Origin: an uncultured Alphaproteobacteria bacterium
GTDB taxonomy: Bacteria > Pseudomonadota > Alphaproteobacteria > Rickettsiales > UBA1997
DNA length: 6,920 nucleotides
Assembly (NCBI GenBank): GCA_903959715.1
Contig: CAJBXX010000021.1
Location: forward strand, 1 to 6,920
Direction of reading: 5' to 3'
The position numbers were made by a program, and so were the translations under genes. The notes under the pieces are model-generated. The model saw only the letters and a program-made list of their open reading frames with translations, did not search any database and was not told the origin of the DNA. This document shows positions 1 through 6,920 of this stretch, one piece after another; the first letter of the stretch is position 1, and each line of letters opens with the position of its first letter.

Positions 1-576
1 CTTTTTTTGTTTTTAATTCCATTTTTTTTCATTAAATTTGGAAAAATTCAATTTCTCACAATATTCATTCCGCTCGCAATAACAGTGATTCTAATCGATT
101 ATTATCGATGTAAACATGATAATTTAAACCAAATCACCGCAAAAATTTTTAAAGTGATTATGCGTGAAAAGGAAATCAATCAAAAAAAAATGTCGGGCAT
201 GAGTTGGGTTTTTGGTGGAGCGTCATTAAATTTTTTAATATTCGATAAGGTAATCGCGGTGACGGGTTTTTGCATTTTAATTTTCGCCGACGCCATGGCC
301 GCCATCATTGGAAAATCAATGAAATCAGCTCCATTTTATGAAAAATCGCGCGCTGGCTCTTTGGCATTTTTCATCACCGCAATCGTCGTAATTTTAATTT
401 CGGGTCTTTATTTTGATTGTCGTTTGCCATTTTATTTTTTTGCAATTTTTATCGCCATGTTCATAACTTTTACCGAAGCTTATCCAAGTTTTTTTATCGT
501 TGATGACAATCTTTTGATTCCAATGACATTCGGCATTTCCATGACTTTGTTAGATTTTATGTGGCATATTTTATAA
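1..576 (+). CDS. SEC59/DGK1/VTE5-like CTP-dependent lipid kinase (5' partial)
   Basis: Integral membrane protein resembling the dolichol kinase / phytol kinase / yeast Dgk1 family, which uses CTP to phosphorylate a polyprenol, phytol or diacylglycerol at the membrane. Counting residues from the TTG at position 7, three family-like blocks are visible: an Arg-Glu-rich segment followed by a Ser-Gly turn (about 52-66), the FADAMAAIIGKS block (93-104) followed by KSRAGSLAFF (113-122), and EAYPSFFIVDDNLLIPM (157-173), corresponding to the family's E-A...DN-P signature. Hydrophobic stretches at about 14-31, 68-102, 119-136 and 141-165 look membrane-spanning. The frame is open to base 1, and the Arg-Lys/His N-terminal motif usual in the family is not seen, so the true start most likely lies upstream and the TTG at 7 is only the first in-frame start-like codon. 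The gene ends 33 bases before dnaG and may be co-transcribed with it. The substrate cannot be read from the sequence; it could instead be annotated as a phosphatidate cytidylyltransferase-like protein. Confidence 0.75.
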   Translation, partial: LFLFLIPFFFIKFGKIQFLTIFIPLAITVILIDYYRCKHDNLNQITAKIFKVIMREKEINQKKMSGMSWVFGGASLNFLIFDKVIAVTGFCILIFADAMAAIIGKSMKSAPFYEKSRAGSLAFFITAIVVILISGLYFDCRLPFYFFAIFIAMFITFTEAYPSFFIVDDNLLIPMTFGISMTLLDFMWHIL

Positions 577-577
577 T

Positions 578-611
578 AATTTTAGCATTTAAAAATTAAA
601 AATTTTAGCAT
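578..611. repeat. 11-base direct repeat flanking the dnaG leader
   Basis: The sequence AATTTTAGCAT occurs at 578-588, just after the stop of the upstream gene, and again at 601-611, overlapping the dnaG ATG. The copies are 23 bases apart start to start, about two helical turns. It could be an operator-like site or an accident of an AT-rich spacer. Apart from this the spacer shows no promoter boxes or Shine-Dalgarno sequence I can defend. Confidence 0.3.
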
Positions 612-2400
612 GAATTTTTCCAAAGATTTTCCAGAAAAATTACGCTCCTCGATCCTTATTTCCGAAGTAATTGGCAAAAAAGTTCGCCTTAAAAAACAAG
701 GCAAAAATTTCTCCGGATTATGTCCGTTTCACAATGAAAAAACACCGTCTTTTTCAGTCAATGATCAGAAAGGTTTTTATCATTGCTTCGGTTGCCAAGC
801 TCATGGAGATATCATCACTTTTACGATGGAAAATGAAAGGCTTGAATTTAAAGAGGCGGTTTTTAAACTTGCCGATGATTTTGGAATCCAAGTCCCCGTA
901 GTTGCTACATCGCAAATTCAACAAAATTATGTGGCACGAGATTTTGAAATTATTGAAAAAATTAATCAATTTTTTGAAAAAAATTTATATCAAGAAAGTG
1001 CCGTCGAGGCTAGAAATTATTTAAAAAAACGCGGATTTAATTCAGTAATCGCCAAAAAATTTCACATTGGTTATGCCTTAAATTCTTACGAAGGATTGTT
1101 AAATCATTTAAAAAATTTGGGCTTTAGCGACCTAGAAATTGAAGGTTGCGGAGTGATTGGTAAAAATGACAAAGGTAAATTTTACGACAAATTACGCAAT
1201 CGCATTACTTTTGCAATTAGTGATCGTAAAAATCGCCTCATCGCCTTTGGCGGACGCACTTTGGGAGACGATCTTCCGAAATATTTAAATTCCGCAGAAA
1301 CCGAAATTTTTAAAAAAAACCAAACTCTTTATAATTATTCAAATGCCCGCAAAGCCATATTTGACAATGGTTGTGCCATCATGGTCGAAGGTTATGTTGA
1401 CGCCATTTCTTTAACCAATAATGGCTTTGAAAATGTGGTGGCGGGGCTTGGAACGGCAATTGGCGAAGAGCATTTGAAGCAACTTTTTCACATTACCGAT
1501 AAAATTGTAATGTGTTTGGATGGCGATAATGCTGGGGTCAAGGCCGCAAAACGCGTTTTAGAAATTGCATTACCTTTGATAAATTCTAAAAAAACTTTGG
1601 CTTTTAATTTTTTGCCAAATCAAATGGATCCCGATGATTTTTTGAAAAATTATGGCGCTCGTGAATTTAAAAAAACTCTCGATGAAGCGGTGCCACTTTC
1701 CAAAGCCATGTTTGATTTTACCATCGCCGATTTGGGTTTGAAAAATATTGAAAAATTATCGCCCGAAAGCAAGGCTAGACTTGAGTTGGAGCTCAATACT
1801 AAAATTAATTTAATTACCGATCCCGCTTCCAAAAAATATTTTAATTTATTTGCAAAAGATGCATTATTTTCAATTGGAAGAATGCAAAATAATTTTAAAA
1901 AAAATAGTGCAAAAAGCACAATTTTGCCAAAAAAAAATCACAAAAATTTTGATCAAAATTCTTTATTAATAATTGCTTTTTTAACAAAATATCCAGAATT
2001 AATTGATTATCGCGATAATGACTTCGACCTTAGAGAGATGCAGTTCGAAGACGAAAAAATGAGTGATTATAAAGAATTTATAATAAATTTAATTGATGAA
2101 AATTGTCAAAATATCGTCGAAGAGCTTGAAAAATCAGATTTCAAGCTTTATAATGATGAGATTAAAAATATTTTTTTATTGCGAGAAAAAATATTTAACA
2201 ACGAAAATATCAAACAAAAATTTCGTCTTTTACTTTTAAAAGATTTATTTCTCAAAGTTGAGAGGCAATATTTAGAAAATTTGAACTCAATTGATGACTC
2301 TCAAGCTCATCAAGATAAGACTCCGAATCAAAAAGAGATTTTTGATTATAAAGAATCGCTTCAATCTCAAATTAGAGAGCTTGAAAAAGAAATATTGTAA
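610..2400 (+). CDS. dnaG: DNA primase DnaG
   Basis: Synthesises the short RNA primers for chromosome replication, acting at the fork with the DnaB helicase. The 596 residues are a normal length. The N-terminal CHC2 zinc-binding domain has ligands C38, H41, C59 and C62 around the CPFHNEKTPSFSV block. The catalytic core contains FGGRTLGDDLPKYLNS (213-228), the conserved basic RNA-polymerase motif with K224. The TOPRIM fold follows, with its acidic metal-binding residues: E260 in VEGYVD, D304 and D306 in LDGDNAG, and D340/D342 in DPDDF. The C-terminal part (about 365-596) is Lys/Asn-rich and diverged, as expected for the helicase-interaction domain. The ATG at 610 fits because the protein then begins with the family's usual lead-in to the ISEVIG-KV-LKKQGKNF segment before the zinc finger. 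No Shine-Dalgarno sequence precedes it. A run of nine A at 1929-1937 lies in frame in the linker before the C-terminal domain. rpoD follows after 25 bases. Confidence 0.98.
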   Translation: MNFSKDFPEKLRSSILISEVIGKKVRLKKQGKNFSGLCPFHNEKTPSFSVNDQKGFYHCFGCQAHGDIITFTMENERLEFKEAVFKLADDFGIQVPVVATSQIQQNYVARDFEIIEKINQFFEKNLYQESAVEARNYLKKRGFNSVIAKKFHIGYALNSYEGLLNHLKNLGFSDLEIEGCGVIGKNDKGKFYDKLRNRITFAISDRKNRLIAFGGRTLGDDLPKYLNSAETEIFKKNQTLYNYSNARKAIFDNGCAIMVEGYVDAISLTNNGFENVVAGLGTAIGEEHLKQLFHITDKIVMCLDGDNAGVKAAKRVLEIALPLINSKKTLAFNFLPNQMDPDDFLKNYGAREFKKTLDEAVPLSKAMFDFTIADLGLKNIEKLSPESKARLELELNTKINLITDPASKKYFNLFAKDALFSIGRMQNNFKKNSAKSTILPKKNHKNFDQNSLLIIAFLTKYPELIDYRDNDFDLREMQFEDEKMSDYKEFIINLIDENCQNIVEELEKSDFKLYNDEIKNIFLLREKIFNNENIKQKFRLLLLKDLFLKVERQYLENLNSIDDSQAHQDKTPNQKEIFDYKESLQSQIRELEKEIL

Positions 2401-2425
2401 ATTTTAAAAATTATTTAATCAATTT

Positions 2426-3046
2426 ATGGCAGTTAAGAAAAAATTAACAAAAAAAATTGTGGCAAAAAAAATCGTAAAAAATAGCTCAAAAAATGTTGCT
2501 AAAAAAACTCAAAATATTGTCAAAAATCTTAAGGCGGTAAAGAATATTAAGAAAACAGTTGCAAAAGTTGTTAAGGTTGCAAAAAAAACATCCCAACCAT
2601 TGAAAAATAAGGCTAAAACCCCATCAAAAAAAGTTGAAAAAAAATTAGTTGCGATTGCAAAAAGCGTTAAAAAATCATCAAAAATTATCAAAGCTTCGCC
2701 GAAAAAAATCGAGAAAAAAATTGTTAAAAATATTAAAAAAATTGACAAAAAAATTAATGCCAAAAATTCGATTAAAACTAAAGTTGTTAAACTCGCAAAA
2801 AATAATGCAAAGAAAGTTGAAAACGCTAAAAAATCAGCCAAAAATTTAGTTAAAAATATTGTTAAAAAACTGCCACCAAAAATAAAAAAAGAAGCGAAAA
2901 AAAGCGTTAAAAAATTAACAAATAAAATTCAAAAAACCATAAAAAAAGAGCCAAAAAAAGTTGAGAAAATTTTAAAAAAAGAAAAGGTTAAGGTTGTTGA
3001 AAATAAAGTTGAAAAAGTAAAAAAAGTAAAAGTTGTAGTTCCAAAA
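2426..3046 (+). other. Histone-H1-like lysine-rich extension of RpoD (residues 1-207)
   Basis: Low-complexity domain counted by hand: 78 of 207 residues are Lys (38%), with nine Glu, one Asp, no Arg, and no Phe, Tyr, Trp, His, Cys or Gly. KK doublets recur every few residues separated by Val, Ile, Ala, Asn or Ser, and a few Pro break the pattern. This resembles bacterial histone-H1-like and KAKA-type tails, which bind DNA without sequence specificity. Similar Lys/Ala-rich N-terminal extensions are known on principal sigma factors of actinobacteria such as Streptomyces HrdB; here Ala is largely replaced by Val/Ile/Asn, as expected in an AT-rich genome. It joins region 1.1 directly at about residue 208 with no stop or frame change. 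A nucleoid or promoter-DNA binding role is inference. The underlying DNA is strongly A-rich on the + strand with several A runs, including A8 at 2581-2588 and 2637-2644. Confidence 0.85.
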
Positions 3047-5011
3047 ACTTCGCGTTTAGCAGAAAAATTTCAATTAATTCAAGATGTCCGCACCGCAATA
3101 AATAAAGGTGACGACGAGACTAAAAGAATTTCCAGCGAAATCGCCAATAAACTTAAAAAACTTATCGCCATCGGCAAGACTCAAGGCTTTTTGACTCACG
3201 AACAAATTAATGAAAATATCGAAACTGAACTTGATGGTAAAAAACTTGATAGAATCGTTGATATTCTTAGCGAATTTAAAATTCAAATTGTTGAAAAAGA
3301 AGAAGATCTTGAAAGGTTAATCGAAGAAGGTTTGGCATCAAAAGATGACGAAAAAAGCCAAAAAAGAAGTGAAGATTCGGTTAAAACTTATCTTAAATCA
3401 ATGAGTGCGGTTAAGCTTTTGACGCGTGATGATGAGGTTTCGATCGCCATGAGAATTGAAGAAGGTCGCAGTAAAACTGTAAATTTTCTTTATCAAAATC
3501 CTTTGATTATGCGTCATTTTATCGAATGGTATAATGGCTTATCGAACGGCACTATTCTTCTTCGCGACATTATCAGAATTGACGAAACTTACAATTCTGA
3601 ACTCGAAGAAATGATTAAAAACAGCGACCAACAAACTCCCGTCCCCGATAGCAATGTTGAAGATGTGGTGTCGATAATTGAAGAGCAGGCCGATTCCGCC
3701 GAAATAAATGAAGATTCTTTATTTGAAGATGAAGAACTCGAAGAAATCGATGAAAGTGCGGTTTCATTCGTTTCGATGGAAAGAATTTTGATGCCAAAAA
3801 TGCTCGAACTTTTTCAAAAAGTCGCGACAATTTGTCAAAAAATTATCGATAAATCCGAAGATAAAACTCTTGAGCAAATTAAAAACGACAAAGATATTAA
3901 TAAATTAAAATTGGATTTCGAAAAACTTTCAAGCGAAGTTAGCTTCAACGACGCCCTGATTAAAGCCTTGGTCGATCAACTTTACGAAGCTCAACAAAAA
4001 CTTCTATCAATCGAAATTGAACTTCTAAAATATTCACAAACTTTTAATATCGAAAAAATTGATTTTCTAAAAAATTATGTTGGCATTGAAGATGGCGATA
4101 AATGGTTTAAAAAAGTAAAAGAAATTAAAGATAAAAAATGGCAAAAATTTACGCAAGAAGGCGAAAAGCAAATTCTTACTTCGCTCGAAAAAATTGCTAA
4201 ATTTACTAAAATCATGAGCATTTCAATCGTCGATTTTAAAAAGATGATTAGCAATTTACGCTACAGCCAAGAGGAAGAATTGAAAGCGAAAAAAGAAATG
4301 ATCGAAGCGAATTTGCGCTTGGTGGTTTCTATCGCCAAAAAATATACCAATCGTGGTTTGCAATTTTTAGATTTGATTCAAGAGGGCAATATTGGCTTGA
4401 TGCGTGCCGTTGATAAATTTGAATATCGTCGCGGTTATAAATTTTCAACTTACGCCACTTGGTGGATTCGCCAAGCCATCACCCGAGCAATAGCAGACCA
4501 ATCACGCACCATTCGAATCCCAATTCACATGGTTGAAACCATCAATAAAATTGTTAAAACTTCGCGTCAATTAACGCAAGAACTCGGCAGAACGCCTGAC
4601 GCTCAAGAGATTGCTGATCGTTTATTAATGCCCGTTGAAAAAGTTCGTAAAGTTTTAAGAACTTCGAAAGATCCGGTAAGCCTTGAATCGCCTATATCGG
4701 GAGATGATGAAGAAAGTGTGCTTGGTGATTTTATTGAAGATAAAACAGCGGTGTTGCCATTCGACGCCGCCTCGCATTCTAAGCTTAAAGAGCTTACGGC
4801 GCAAATTCTTTCTTCGCTTACTTCGCGTGAAGAAAGGGTCTTGCGTATGCGTTTTGGCATTGGCATGGTGACAGATCATACTTTGGAAGAAGTCGGCAAA
4901 CAATTCTCGGTTACTCGCGAAAGAATTCGTCAAATCGAAGCCAAAGCCTTGAAAAAATTACAACATCCAAAACGCGCTAAATTATTAAAAAGTTTCTTAC
5001 AAGATACTTAA
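2426..5011 (+). CDS. rpoD: Primary sigma factor RpoD with lysine-rich N-terminal extension
   Basis: Housekeeping sigma-70 subunit that directs RNA polymerase to -10/-35 promoters. At 861 residues it is about 200 longer than typical RpoD; residues 1-207 are a lysine-rich extension (listed separately) and the remainder is of ordinary size. Order of domains: region 1.1 (about 215-300, with [20 protein letters not shown]); region 1.2 (about 317-372, starting [16 protein letters not shown]); an acidic linker (394-443) and the non-conserved region (about 446-612); region 2 (about 616-700), including [20 protein letters not shown] with W679/W680, Q683 and T686 aligning with the E. coli -10 melting and recognition residues; region 3 (about 703-785) with the 3.2 finger [20 protein letters not shown]; and region 4 with the -35 helix [15 protein letters not shown]831/E832/R835/Q836. 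The phrase [20 protein letters not shown] is alphaproteobacteria-like. The ATG at 2426 has no Shine-Dalgarno sequence; the next in-frame ATG is near residue 326, past region 1.1, so the long form is favoured. recJ starts 18 bases after the stop. Confidence 0.98.
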   Translation: MAVKKKLTKKIVAKKIVKNSSKNVAKKTQNIVKNLKAVKNIKKTVAKVVKVAKKTSQPLKNKAKTPSKKVEKKLVAIAKSVKKSSKIIKASPKKIEKKIVKNIKKIDKKINAKNSIKTKVVKLAKNNAKKVENAKKSAKNLVKNIVKKLPPKIKKEAKKSVKKLTNKIQKTIKKEPKKVEKILKKEKVKVVENKVEKVKKVKVVVPKTSRLAEKFQLIQDVRTAINKGDDETKRISSEIANKLKKLIAIGKTQGFLTHEQINENIETELDGKKLDRIVDILSEFKIQIVEKEEDLERLIEEGLASKDDEKSQKRSEDSVKTYLKSMSAVKLLTRDDEVSIAMRIEEGRSKTVNFLYQNPLIMRHFIEWYNGLSNGTILLRDIIRIDETYNSELEEMIKNSDQQTPVPDSNVEDVVSIIEEQADSAEINEDSLFEDEELEEIDESAVSFVSMERILMPKMLELFQKVATICQKIIDKSEDKTLEQIKNDKDINKLKLDFEKLSSEVSFNDALIKALVDQLYEAQQKLLSIEIELLKYSQTFNIEKIDFLKNYVGIEDGDKWFKKVKEIKDKKWQKFTQEGEKQILTSLEKIAKFTKIMSISIVDFKKMISNLRYSQEEELKAKKEMIEANLRLVVSIAKKYTNRGLQFLDLIQEGNIGLMRAVDKFEYRRGYKFSTYATWWIRQAITRAIADQSRTIRIPIHMVETINKIVKTSRQLTQELGRTPDAQEIADRLLMPVEKVRKVLRTSKDPVSLESPISGDDEESVLGDFIEDKTAVLPFDAASHSKLKELTAQILSSLTSREERVLRMRFGIGMVTDHTLEEVGKQFSVTRERIRQIEAKALKKLQHPKRAKLLKSFLQDT

Positions 5012-5029
5012 TTTTATTACTAAACCAAA

Positions 5030-6820
5030 ATGTCAAACCCACAAAAAACCTCAATTTTAGGTAAAAATTGGCAAGCCAAAATCTGCGATGAACGCTTGGT
5101 TTTGGCGATTACGCAAAAATATTCCACTTCTGAAGTTTTAGCAAAATTATTGAATATCCGTAAAATTCCCTTCGATGAAATTGCCGATTTTTTAGATCCA
5201 AAAATTAAAAATATTTTACCCAATCCATTTGAACTTGGCGACATGAAAATCGCCGTCGAACATGTCATAAACGCCATTAATTCCAATAAAAAAATTACTA
5301 TTTTTGGTGATTATGATGTTGATGGCGCAACCTCGAGCGCAATTTTAAAACGCTATTTTTGTGACCTCGGAATCGATGTCGGAATTTATATTCCCGATCG
5401 TATTTTGGAAGGCTATGGCCCCAACTCCGAAGCCCTGTTAAACCTTAAAAAAAACGGCACCGATTTGGTGATTATGGTTGATTGCGGAACGGTGGCTTTT
5501 GAGCCGTTGCAAACCGCCAAAAAGGCCGGTTTGGAAATAATTGTAATCGATCATCATTTGGGGGTTATTGATAAGCCCGAAGCCATCGCCATCATAAATC
5601 CCAATCTTATTAATGAAAATTTTATTCATAAAAATTTATGTGCCGCGGGCGTGGTTTTTTTATTCATCGTCGCCATCAATAAAACTTTGCGAGAAAATAA
5701 TTTTTTTACAAAAAATTCGGAGCCAAATTTATTCGCTTTGCTCGATTTGGTTGCGCTTGGGACGGTGTGCGATGTTATGCCGTTGCTCGGCTTAAATCGT
5801 GCTTTCGTGGCATCTGGTTTAAAAATTATGCAACAAAGAAAAAATTTGGGATTACGCATGATTTGCGACACCGCGGGGCTCGATTCTAAACCAAGTTCAT
5901 ATAGTTTGGGATTCGTCATCGGACCCAGAATTAATGCGGGCGGAAGGGTTGGCACTTCAAATTTAGGCGCCACAATTTTATCGAGCGAAGATGAAAATCA
6001 AATTTATGAAATCGCTCAAAGGCTTGAGGTTCTAAATCAAGAACGCAAAGATATTGAGGCTCAAGTTTTAAGCGAAGCCATTGAAAATTTAGAAAATAAT
6101 AAAAATGGTTTTAACAAAAATGATGCGGTGATTTTTGCGGTCGCCAATGATTGGCATCAAGGAGTCATTGGGATTGTAGCGTCGCGACTTAAAGAACTTT
6201 ATGGCAAACCCGTCGCGGTTTTAACGATTGACGAAAAAAAATCTCGTGCCAAGGCTTCGTGCCGTTCGATTAACGGCATTGATTTTGGTGGAGAAATTTT
6301 GAAAGCTCGGCTTGAAGGCTTGCTAATTGAGGGCGGAGGGCATGCGATGGCAGGAGGTTTCGCCGTGGAAATTTCTAAAATTAAAGATTTGCATCAATTT
6401 TTTTGCAATAATTTACAACAGAAAATCACTAAAATTTTACAAGAAAATCTTTATGAGTTTGATTTAGAACTCGATTTAGAACAGCTCAATCTTGATTTAA
6501 TTAAAGAGCTTTCTAAGTTAGAGCCGTTTGGCACGGCGAATAGTCGTCCTAAATTTTTATTACGCAATGTTTATAAAATCCGCACTAATTTTGTTGGCAA
6601 AAAACAAGAACATTTAAGTTGCATTTTTAGCGCCAAATCGATGGTTGGATTTAACAATCAAATTCAAGCGATTTTATTTCGCATCGGCACTTCAAATTTA
6701 GCGCAAAATTTAATTGATTGCAAAGCTTCGCAACCAATAAATCTGATCGGAACCATTGATATCAATAGCTGGATGGGGGTTGAGAAATTGCAATTACAAA
6801 TTGAAGATGCGATTATATAA
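5030..6820 (+). CDS. recJ: Single-stranded-DNA-specific 5'-3' exonuclease RecJ
   Basis: Degrades single-stranded DNA 5' to 3' in the RecF recombination pathway, mismatch repair and stalled-fork processing; a cytosolic DHH-superfamily phosphoesterase that needs Mn/Mg. The 596 residues match the family length. Motif I is IFGDYDVDGATSS with D94, D96 and D98; motif II is VDCGT with D151; motif III is IDHHL with D174, H175 and H176; motif IV is ALGTVCDVMPL with D248. GPRINAGGR (298-306) follows, then the DHHA1 motif GGGHAMAGGF (435-444, H438), and a C-terminal OB-like domain (about 470-596) with the LEPFGTANSRPKF segment common in RecJ. No metal ligand is missing, so it should be active. The ATG at 5030 places the family's usual SILGK-W...DERL-LA lead-in near the N-terminus; there is no Shine-Dalgarno sequence. 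It lies 18 bases after rpoD, so it is probably translated from the same transcript. Confidence 0.97.
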   Translation: MSNPQKTSILGKNWQAKICDERLVLAITQKYSTSEVLAKLLNIRKIPFDEIADFLDPKIKNILPNPFELGDMKIAVEHVINAINSNKKITIFGDYDVDGATSSAILKRYFCDLGIDVGIYIPDRILEGYGPNSEALLNLKKNGTDLVIMVDCGTVAFEPLQTAKKAGLEIIVIDHHLGVIDKPEAIAIINPNLINENFIHKNLCAAGVVFLFIVAINKTLRENNFFTKNSEPNLFALLDLVALGTVCDVMPLLGLNRAFVASGLKIMQQRKNLGLRMICDTAGLDSKPSSYSLGFVIGPRINAGGRVGTSNLGATILSSEDENQIYEIAQRLEVLNQERKDIEAQVLSEAIENLENNKNGFNKNDAVIFAVANDWHQGVIGIVASRLKELYGKPVAVLTIDEKKSRAKASCRSINGIDFGGEILKARLEGLLIEGGGHAMAGGFAVEISKIKDLHQFFCNNLQQKITKILQENLYEFDLELDLEQLNLDLIKELSKLEPFGTANSRPKFLLRNVYKIRTNFVGKKQEHLSCIFSAKSMVGFNNQIQAILFRIGTSNLAQNLIDCKASQPINLIGTIDINSWMGVEKLQLQIEDAII

Positions 6821-6850
6821 ATAACGCGTCCACTCTTAAATGATGCGACC

Positions 6851-6918
6851 GAATTTATCAGGTCTCGTCTTTGCGCGCCTACCTTAGAGTAGGCTTACGC
6901 AGACTCGCCTTCAAATTC
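6851..6918. repeat. GC-rich imperfect palindrome (hairpin-forming element) after recJ
   Basis: Outer arms GAATTT (6851-6856) and AAATTC (6913-6918) are exact inverted copies. Inside them GTCT (6867-6870) pairs with AGAC (6901-6904), GCG (6873-6875) with CGC (6898-6900), and GCCTAC (6877-6882) with GTAGGC (6889-6894) around the six-base loop CTTAGA, with small bulges between. The enclosing 6821-6920 segment is 47% GC by count, well above the genes beside it, and has no convincing ORF: all three minus-strand frames stop within about 45 bases of the window edge, and the ATG at 6842 reads only 14 codons. The hairpin could stop or stabilise the 3' end of the recJ transcript, but no T run follows it as in a standard intrinsic terminator. 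A dispersed palindromic repeat, like those of Rickettsia or REP elements, is an equally good reading. Confidence 0.55.
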
Positions 6919-6920
6919 AA

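Noticed and set aside
2509..2841. Long minus-strand open frame (110 codons, Phe/Leu-rich) opposite the rpoD lysine tail
   Set aside because: It is the antisense of repeated AAA/AAG lysine codons, which gives TTT/CTT runs without stops; the sense frame continues into a complete sigma factor.
2649..2849. Second lysine/leucine-rich plus-strand frame inside the rpoD tail
   Set aside because: A-rich low-complexity DNA keeps all forward frames open; this frame does not join any conserved domain.
5626..5973. Minus-strand open frame of 115 codons inside recJ
   Set aside because: It overlaps the conserved RecJ motif IV and GPRINAGGR region on the sense strand and shows no recognisable domain of its own.
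6842..6886. ATG at 6842 as the start of a small gene
   Set aside because: It ends after 14 codons within the palindrome and has no ribosome binding site.
6821..6894. Minus-strand frame running through the palindrome and on into recJ, looking superficially protein-like
   Set aside because: It has no start codon near its upstream edge, is closed by a stop at 6895-6897 and continues as antisense of recJ; more likely a by-product of the GC-rich element.
6867..6904. Standard intrinsic terminator for recJ
   Set aside because: A stem-loop is present, but neither side has the T run that a classic terminator needs; kept only as one reading of the palindrome.

Overview
The window is AT-rich (GC roughly one third by eye) and gene-dense, with every recognisable gene on the + strand. 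Four coding regions follow one another with gaps of only 33, 25 and 18 bases: the 3' part of a membrane CTP-dependent lipid (dolichol/phytol/diacylglycerol) kinase-like gene, then dnaG (primase), rpoD (primary sigma factor) and recJ (single-strand-specific 5'-3' exonuclease). The RpoD region 2 and region 4 sequences and the RecJ motif II wording (DCGTVAFEP) look alphaproteobacterial. The low GC, Lys/Asn/Ile-rich proteins and many A runs suggest a reduced-genome lineage of the Rickettsiales/Holosporales kind or an uncultured AT-rich relative. The lineage is an inference from motif wording, not from a database search.

Layout: 1-576, SEC59/DGK1/VTE5-like integral membrane protein, start outside the window; 610-2400, dnaG with zinc finger, RNA polymerase core with TOPRIM and a divergent C-terminal domain; 2426-5011, rpoD of 861 codons, about 200 longer than usual because of a histone-H1-like lysine-rich N-terminal extension (residues 1-207); 5030-6820, recJ with all DHH/DHHA1 motifs; 6821-6920, a short non-coding tail that is clearly GC-richer (47 of 100 bases) and contains an imperfect 68-base palindrome.

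The genes probably form one transcription unit linking replication priming (DnaG), housekeeping transcription (RpoD) and recombination/repair (RecJ). dnaG-rpoD is the conserved core of the bacterial macromolecular-synthesis operon; the lipid kinase upstream and recJ downstream are less usual partners. None of the three visible start codons has a recognisable Shine-Dalgarno sequence.

The items most worth a second look are the lysine-rich extension of the primary sigma factor and the GC-rich palindromic element after recJ. The rest is ordinary core-genome content; I see no sign of a defence island, CRISPR array, transposase, tRNA or rRNA.
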